Source: a virus. Taken from it: 20,385 nt of DNA. Under the pieces are notes generated by a model. That model saw only the letters and a program-made list of their open reading frames with translations. It searched no databases and had not been told where the DNA came from. The stretch is from positions 1 through 20,385 of IMG/VR virus record IMGVR_UViG_3300025942_000020; one strand, given 5' to 3'. The position numbers and the translations under genes are program-made. Shown piece by piece: positions 18,348 through 20,385 of the stretch; positions within the stretch are counted from its first letter, which is position 1, and each line of letters starts with the position of its first letter.

Positions 18348-18922
18348 GCCTCACCATCGCGGCCAAGAACACGATGCTCAATGCGTTGACGGTCGACACC
18401 GCATCGCTGCACACGGCCTTCCCAGGCCTGACCGGCGCCAACGAAGTCAGCGGCGGCGCGCCGGCCTATGCGCGCAAGGCGGTGACGTTCGGCGCGGCGG
18501 CGGGCGGATCGCGTGCGCTGTCTGCCGCCGTGACGTTCGATGTTCCGGCGACGACCGTCCGATGGTTCGGCTTCTGGGTTTCCGGCACCTATGTGGGCTA
18601 CGCTCCCAACGGCGGCTCGCAACTGCTGTTCCAAATCGACGTGGCCAACAATCTCGTGCGATCGACCGCGCACGGCCTGGCCAATGGAACCAAGGTCGTC
18701 TTCTTCAACAGCACTGTGCCGCCTCCGCTGGTCGAAGGCACCGTCTATTTCGTCGTCAACGCGACGACGGACACGTTCCAGGTGTCGGCGACTGCAGGCG
18801 GCTCCGCCATCGTTCTAACCGGCGCCGGCAGCGGCAGCGCGCTGTCGACCATCATCGAGGACGTGTATGCGGCGCAGGGGAGCCACACGCTCAGCGCTGA
18901 CAGCTACGGCCTGATCTTCTAG
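18344..18922 (+). CDS. Virion-associated beta-rich protein (tail or fibre related)
   Basis: A 192-aa protein. The first part, MLNALTVDTASLHTAFPGLTG, then ANEVSGGAPAYARKAVTF, resembles structural proteins I know from phage tail-fibre regions. Residues about 97-160 (ANNLVRSTAHGLANGTKVVF, then YFVVNATTDTFQVSATAGG) form a separate repeat domain often inserted into phage adhesins. Overlaps gp10-like gene by 4 bp. A role in the tail or head surface is inferred. Confidence 0.65.
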   Translation: MSLTIAAKNTMLNALTVDTASLHTAFPGLTGANEVSGGAPAYARKAVTFGAAAGGSRALSAAVTFDVPATTVRWFGFWVSGTYVGYAPNGGSQLLFQIDVANNLVRSTAHGLANGTKVVFFNSTVPPPLVEGTVYFVVNATTDTFQVSATAGGSAIVLTGAGSGSALSTIIEDVYAAQGSHTLSADSYGLIF

Positions 18923-18926
18923 CGCC

Positions 18927-19427
18927 GTGGCCTCCGAGACCGCTTCGATCAGCCTGGGCGTCTTCCTGGGCAACACGTCGAAGAAGGGCGGCGCTGCGAG
19001 CGCTCAGATCATCGCTGGAGCGCTGGAACAGCCGCAGCCATACAGCGGGGGCACCGGCATCCAACAATCGGCGAGCGCCGCCAATCAGAAACTGCAGCTG
19101 CCGACGAGCCAGTTCATCGGCACCGTCGAGAAGGACGGTCGAGTCCGCATAAATCCGGACTGGTATCGCTTCCTGCATGACCTGTTCGAGCAGCGGCTCG
19201 GAGGCGTGCAGGGCGACTCGATTCCTGACTTGTCGAACACCGTCGTCGACACCCGCGCTCAGGCGATCACGGCCGTCAATGGCGTCTCCGCCGTGTCGCA
19301 GCAGGTCGATGCGAACGCCCAGACCCTCGCTGCGACCGTCCAGGTCGCCCAGAACAACTCGCTGACGGGCTCAACGCAGATTCCGCCGGTCGTTTACAGC
19401 TCCAAGCCGGGGCAGATGGAAAGGTAG
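18927..19427 (+). CDS. Putative tail-associated structural protein (GTG start)
   Basis: A 166-aa protein. VEKDGRVRINPDWYRFLHDLFEQRLGG in the middle resembles a phrase seen in phage tail or neck adapter proteins. The rest is Ser/Ala/Gln-rich, and a helical, coiled-coil-like segment near the end (RAQAITAVNGVSAVSQQVDANAQTLAATVQVAQ) could act as a stalk. A stop at 18912 in frame leaves GTG 18927 as the only upstream start, with no clear ribosome site, so the true start is uncertain. Position after gp10 is where P22 has its tail-needle gene 26, and the C-terminal coiled coil would fit a needle-like protein, but I cannot show this. Confidence 0.6.
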   Translation: MASETASISLGVFLGNTSKKGGAASAQIIAGALEQPQPYSGGTGIQQSASAANQKLQLPTSQFIGTVEKDGRVRINPDWYRFLHDLFEQRLGGVQGDSIPDLSNTVVDTRAQAITAVNGVSAVSQQVDANAQTLAATVQVAQNNSLTGSTQIPPVVYSSKPGQMER

Positions 19428-19431
19428 GACC

Positions 19432-19767
19432 ATGTCCTCGAAAAAGCTCAAGCGCACGTCGACCGCCGACGTCAACCTCGCGACGGTTCAGCAGCTTGGT
19501 GGCAACCTGCGCGGCATCATCGCCGTCAACACGAATGCCGCGGCGCGCTATCTGAAGTTCTACGACAAGGCTGACCCGGTGGTGGTGGGTACCGATGTGC
19601 CCGCGATCACGTTCGCGCTGCCGGCCTCGAGCGGCTTCACGGCCTTCCCGACCGACGGGATCAACTTCAAGCTGGGCATCGTGATGGCGATGACGGTCAA
19701 CGCGGTCGACACAGACAACACCGGCGTCGGCGCGGGCGACATCATCTTGACGGTGCTGTTCGAATGA
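19432..19767 (+). CDS. Virion-associated hypothetical protein
   Basis: A 111-aa beta-rich protein. GIIAVNTNAAARYLKFYDKADPVVVGTDVPAITF resembles a pattern I know from small phage structural proteins with NTNASARYLKLYNKA and GTDTPVLTIPIP sequences. GGTAGGA is 3 nt upstream. It may coat the tail or head surface. No catalytic residues. Confidence 0.65.
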   Translation: MSSKKLKRTSTADVNLATVQQLGGNLRGIIAVNTNAAARYLKFYDKADPVVVGTDVPAITFALPASSGFTAFPTDGINFKLGIVMAMTVNAVDTDNTGVGAGDIILTVLFE

Positions 19768-20096
19768 GCCTCGCCAACGACATGGCTGCCCTCGGAATCG
19801 AGGGCGACGCCTTCTTCGTCGGAGATGGCTTCGCGAAGGTGTTCCGTATGCCGGCCGGCCGCGTGATCGGCCAGCACGCGCACACGGTGGATCACTTGGG
19901 GATGCTGCTGCTGGGCGCCGTGCGCGTGACGACGTCGCAGGCAGTCACCGAGTACGAAGCGCCAGCCGCGATCGAGCTGCCGGCGCACGTGGCCCATGAG
20001 ATCGAGTCCGTCACGCCGGCGCTGTGGGCCTGCGTCTGGCCGAACACCGACGGCGCTCTGACCGAGGAAGACTTCGAGAGGCTGGTGATCGCATGA
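19764..20096 (+). CDS. Cupin-fold protein
   Basis: A 110-aa single-domain cupin. RVIGQHAHTVDHLGMLLLGAVRV carries the first metal motif (His-x-His with a distant Gly), and AAIELPAHVAHEIESVTPALWACVWP carries the second (Pro-x-His-x-x-His-x-Ile). Metal-bound small cupins may be isomerases, oxygenases or non-catalytic sugar binders; the residues here fit metal binding but do not choose. It sits in the structural operon, overlapping both neighbours by 4 bp. It is followed by a likely oxygenase, so the two could act on the same host or virion substrate. Confidence 0.75.
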   Translation: MSLANDMAALGIEGDAFFVGDGFAKVFRMPAGRVIGQHAHTVDHLGMLLLGAVRVTTSQAVTEYEAPAAIELPAHVAHEIESVTPALWACVWPNTDGALTEEDFERLVIA

Positions 20097-20385
20097 AGAC
20101 TTTCGAACAGATCGCCGCGGGCGTCGACGTCATGCCGCTGCTGCTCGAACTGCAGCGCCAGCCCGAGCTGTGGGACAAGAACCCGTGCCGCCTGTCGAAG
20201 CGTGGCCCGCACCACGAGACGCAGGACATCTTCCTTCGCTACAAGGATGAGCGGCCGCACATCGAATCGGGCGACTGGTCCGGCTTCAGCGCCGAGCACA
20301 TTCCGACCTGGTACGCGTCGATCGATCGCCTGCCGACCGCGCGCCAGATCTGCTTCGATCTCATGGCGCGCGTGCGCGGCGAGAT
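20093..20385 (+). CDS. Probable Fe(II)/2-oxoglutarate oxygenase (aspartyl-hydroxylase-like), 3' end outside window
   Basis: About 97 residues are present. MKTFEQIAAGVDVMPLLLEL then PELWDKNPCRLSKRG, HHETQDIFLRYKD and SGFSAEHIPTWYASIDRLP match the opening of phage proteins I recall as aspartyl/asparaginyl beta-hydroxylase or 2OG-oxygenase-like. HHETQDIFLRY could be the start of the metal site, but the catalytic second half lies beyond the window. ATGA overlap with the cupin gene. Function of such phage enzymes in virions is largely unknown to me. Confidence 0.5.
   Translation, partial: MKTFEQIAAGVDVMPLLLELQRQPELWDKNPCRLSKRGPHHETQDIFLRYKDERPHIESGDWSGFSAEHIPTWYASIDRLPTARQICFDLMARVRGE

Noticed and set aside
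1-20385. tRNA genes, integrase, att sites, lysis cassette, insertion sequences
   Set aside because: I looked for cloverleaf-like stems, transposase or recombinase motifs and holin/endolysin patterns and saw none; they probably lie outside the window.

Overview
The window looks like a piece of a temperate, tailed-phage genome (prophage or free phage) with a podovirus-type P22-like head, from a high-GC betaproteobacterial host, most likely Burkholderiales. This rests on high GC, gene order, very dense translationally coupled genes, and recognisable protein types: YdaS-like Cro, CII-like regulator, DUF1376 replication protein, Sf6/P22-type terminase, P22-type portal, scaffold, coat, gp4 and gp10. 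No integrase, lysis genes, tRNA or att site is visible, so integrated versus free state cannot be decided. Both ends cut through genes.

Left part (1-2068, minus strand). Two leftward operons. The inner one starts with a helix-turn-helix repressor candidate (1421-2068), continues with a conserved 83-aa phage protein and a small exported protein, and ends in a strong terminator (822-846). The outer one has two unrecognised proteins (1-705) under a sigma70-like promoter (765-792) covered by two operators. The same operator pair recurs in the switch region (2069-2106), so one regulator probably controls both.

Early right operon (2117-6999, plus strand). Cro-like gene, small membrane protein, CII-like regulator, several small phage proteins, a short DNA-methyltransferase-like protein, a HAD-type phosphatase, a DUF1376 replication protein whose coding sequence holds seven 12-bp iterons (probable origin), two Cys-rich small proteins, a RuvC-like resolvase, a candidate Q-type antiterminator and a small unknown. 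Most neighbours overlap by ATGA or GTGA.

Early/late junction (7000-7371). Noncoding. It carries a candidate late promoter, a short leader, a strong terminator (the lambda pR'-tR' layout) and then a possible pseudoknot before a GroES-like gene.

Late operon (7372-20385). GroES-like protein, terminase small and large subunits, portal, terminator, scaffold, coat, three related decoration-like proteins with a UUCG hairpin among them, a gp4-like head-completion protein with an inserted beta-rich domain, gp10-like plug protein, several virion-associated unknowns, a cupin, and the start of a likely 2-oxoglutarate oxygenase. The terminators within the late operon fit a phage that relies on antitermination and sets protein ratios by partial termination.
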